NCBI GenBank assembly: GCA_947374125.1
Contig: CANCAR010000054.1
Location: 1 to 14,037 of the forward strand
From: Hyphomicrobiales bacterium
GTDB lineage: Bacteria; Pseudomonadota; Alphaproteobacteria; Rhizobiales; Beijerinckiaceae
Direction of reading: 5' to 3'
DNA length: 14,037 nucleotides
Shown piece by piece: positions 12,209 to 14,037 of this stretch. The first letter of the stretch is position 1, and each line of letters begins with the position of its first letter. Under the pieces are notes generated by a model. That model saw nothing but the letters and a program-made list of their open reading frames with translations. It was not told the DNA's origin and did no database searches. The position numbers and the translations under genes are program-made.

Positions 12209-12441
12209 TTGGCGCTTTTAATGTTTTTTGAAGCCAAATCATCGTAGATCAAAGCTAGGATGGCAAGGGTGTAATGCAGTGGATAAGCGGCATTGATTGA
12301 TTTTCCGCGGGTGACACCACTAGGTTTGTTTAAATTTCTTGTAGGTTCCAAATTTCTTACAGAATTTTGGATTAAAATCATCGCGCGGTTAACCTTAAGC
12401 CGTTATGTCTAGGGCTCTTGAAGGGACATTGCGGGTTTATT

Positions 12442-14037
12442 GTGCGCGAATTTCTGACAGGTTTGGCGATTTTGGTGATCGGCGTGCTGCTTGCGGCGCT
12501 GATAGCGCCGTTTGTCGTCGACTTTAATGGCCAACGTGCGCTGATCGAACAGACGCTGTCGCGCGCGGCAGGAATGCCTATTCGGGTGGCAGGGCCCATC
12601 GATGTTAGGCTTTTGCCGTTTCCGGTTCTAAATCTTGATCAGGTTTCCATTGGTGGCAAGGACAGCCGCGTTGCGGCAACCGCTAAGCGTGTGAGCCTTG
12701 ATATTGCCACCATGCCTTTGCTGAAGGGCGAGGTTCAGGTGATGGAAGCCCTGGTCGATACGCCAGTGATAACCATGGAGGTGGGCTCAGGCGCCGTGCC
12801 GAGCGGGACACAAACCGCTGATGCGCAGCCGATGGAGGCGGTGACTCTCGTTTCCATTGAGCGTTTGGCGGTTCGCAATGGTCAAATCAGTTTTCGTCCA
12901 TCGGCAAATGTTGAGCCGTTTTTACTCGCAAAACTCAACCTCGATGGGACGGCGGTCTCGCTTTCGGGGCCGTGGCGGATTGACGGCAGCGGCGAATGGG
13001 GCGGCCAGCCTGTATCCTTACGTCTTTCAACGGGATCAACGGACGAAGCGGGCAGTTTCCGCGTGAAGGCCGGTATGGAGCGTTCGGGCGGTGGGTTTAA
13101 GGCCGACATCGATGGCCAAGCAGGCTTTCTGTCGAAGGTGGGATTTGAGGGCAAGCTCGCGGTATCGGGTGATATGGCTTGGCCGGAACCGGGTACGTTG
13201 AGCACACGGCCATGGTCGGTTTCGACGCTGGCGCGGCTGGATGGCAATGCGCTTGAGCTGACGGGCGCCGAGATTATGGCGGGGGGCGAAGAAGGTGGCT
13301 TCAAGCTGAACGGGTCCGGTTCGGGCTTGATCGGGGATGGCCGTTCGCTGTCCTTGATTTTTGATGCCAAGCAAATCGATCTCGATCGCCCCTTACAAGG
13401 GGAAGGTAAGCCGAACAGTGCTTTGCCCGTGGTATTGAGCGCCTGGCGGAGCGCACTTTTGGCATCGGACAAGGATTTGCGTCCCTCGATCCCTGTCGAT
13501 TTGGCGATCTCTGTCGATAGCGTGATGGCGGGCGGCGATGCTATTCGGGGGCTCAAGTTGGATGTTGCGCTTGATCCAAAGGGTATCATCTTAAAGCGCG
13601 GTGAAGCGCTCTTGCCCGGTAATGCGAAACTGGCCGCTTCGGGCGATGTCGGCCTGTCGGATGGCGGCTCGTTTCATGGCCGCGCGTCCTTTGCGTCCAA
13701 GGAACTGGCCCGATTTGGCGGGTGGGTGGATGGATCGGTGTCTGGCCGATCGATGCGGTTTGGCGAGGCGCATGAGGTTAGCGCAGAGGCGGACATCGCG
13801 CTTTCCTCCAGTCTCATAGCGGCCAGCAAGTTCAAGGTCGTGCTCGACCAATCCTCTATTACAGGACTGATGAAATACGCTCTGCCAGAAGATGGGCAGC
13901 GCGGACGGCTCGACGCACAATTGGCGTCCGATGGATTTGACTTGGAGCAATTACCGGAAGCATCTCTGCTTGCCGCGCGTTTTGGGATGATTGATGCCTC
14001 GATTGTGGTCGATGCCCGCAATGTTCGTGCACCGCGC
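12442..14037 (+). CDS. AsmA-family envelope protein (partial, 5' part)
   Basis: The frame is open from a GTG at 12442 to the window edge (532 codons) and continues beyond. The N-terminus REFLTGLAILVIGVLLAALIAPFVVDF is a single membrane anchor (about 4-25), followed by NGQRALIEQTLSRAAGMPIRVAGPIDVRLLPFPVLNLDQVSIGG, the standard AsmA N-terminal signature. The long periplasmic part consists of beta-rich, weakly repetitive segments (for example DIDGQAGFLSKVGFEGKLAVSGDM and LDVALDPKGIILKRGEALLPGNAKLAASGDVGL). AsmA-like proteins are now linked to lipid transport between the membranes and to outer-membrane assembly. The GTG start matches the family's usual 'MRExLT' beginning; a TTG at 12418 would add eight residues. 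No clear Shine-Dalgarno is near the GTG. The gene is divergent from the thioesterase, with 233 bases between them. Confidence 0.9.
   Translation, partial: MREFLTGLAILVIGVLLAALIAPFVVDFNGQRALIEQTLSRAAGMPIRVAGPIDVRLLPFPVLNLDQVSIGGKDSRVAATAKRVSLDIATMPLLKGEVQVMEALVDTPVITMEVGSGAVPSGTQTADAQPMEAVTLVSIERLAVRNGQISFRPSANVEPFLLAKLNLDGTAVSLSGPWRIDGSGEWGGQPVSLRLSTGSTDEAGSFRVKAGMERSGGGFKADIDGQAGFLSKVGFEGKLAVSGDMAWPEPGTLSTRPWSVSTLARLDGNALELTGAEIMAGGEEGGFKLNGSGSGLIGDGRSLSLIFDAKQIDLDRPLQGEGKPNSALPVVLSAWRSALLASDKDLRPSIPVDLAISVDSVMAGGDAIRGLKLDVALDPKGIILKRGEALLPGNAKLAASGDVGLSDGGSFHGRASFASKELARFGGWVDGSVSGRSMRFGEAHEVSAEADIALSSSLIAASKFKVVLDQSSITGLMKYALPEDGQRGRLDAQLASDGFDLEQLPEASLLAARFGMIDASIVVDARNVRAPR

Overview
The window looks like chromosomal DNA of an alphaproteobacterium, possibly from the Hyphomicrobiales or a related order. 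Three things suggest this: the genes follow the aerobic-type cob nomenclature (CobD/CobC pair), there is a long AsmA-family envelope protein, and the gaps carry GC-rich intergenic repeats of the 'TTCGACAAGCTCAGGATGAG' and 'CCTCATCC...CCTTCTCC' kinds common in that class. No rRNA, tRNA, CRISPR array, transposase or phage structural gene was recognised. The assignment rests on recalled family features, not on a database search.

Layout. Positions 1-99 hold the 3' end of an unrecognised gene. A repeat-rich gap (100-481) leads to a solitary HigA-type antitoxin (482-892). An AT-rich stretch (about 893-1800) carries one small secreted protein on the minus strand with a TTG start (1095-1490). A HigB-HigA toxin-antitoxin pair follows (1884-2476), then a gap holding a long inverted repeat. 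Next comes a metabolic block: cobD (minus) and cobC (plus) start head to head with overlapping 5' ends, and a divergent shikimate dehydrogenase-like gene follows cobC closely (2774-5646). Three complete toxin-antitoxin modules of different families are then packed into under 2 kb (5636-7508): ParDE (minus), HicAB (plus, with a short HicB) and a RelE-like killer protein with its HTH antidote (minus). After a repeat-rich gap come a UvrD/PcrA helicase (minus), a GT4 glycosyltransferase (minus) and a hotdog thioesterase (minus). The window ends inside a plus-strand AsmA-family gene.

How the genes work together. CobD and CobC act on neighbouring steps of cobalamin nucleotide-loop assembly: CobC-family enzymes supply aminopropanol phosphate, and CobD joins it to the corrin. 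The AroE-like enzyme is probably co-transcribed with cobC, but its link to cobalamin is unknown. The toxin-antitoxin modules are self-contained. Several have inverted repeats placed where autorepression would be expected, most clearly a perfect 19-bp palindrome over the -10 element of parDE. The helicase has a near-match to the alphaproteobacterial LexA box just upstream of its start. The glycosyltransferase and AsmA protein point to envelope lipid or outer-membrane functions.

The most notable features are the density and variety of toxin-antitoxin loci (four pairs plus one orphan antitoxin within about 7 kb) and the AT-rich secreted-protein insert. I did not find a convincing wholly new multi-gene system.
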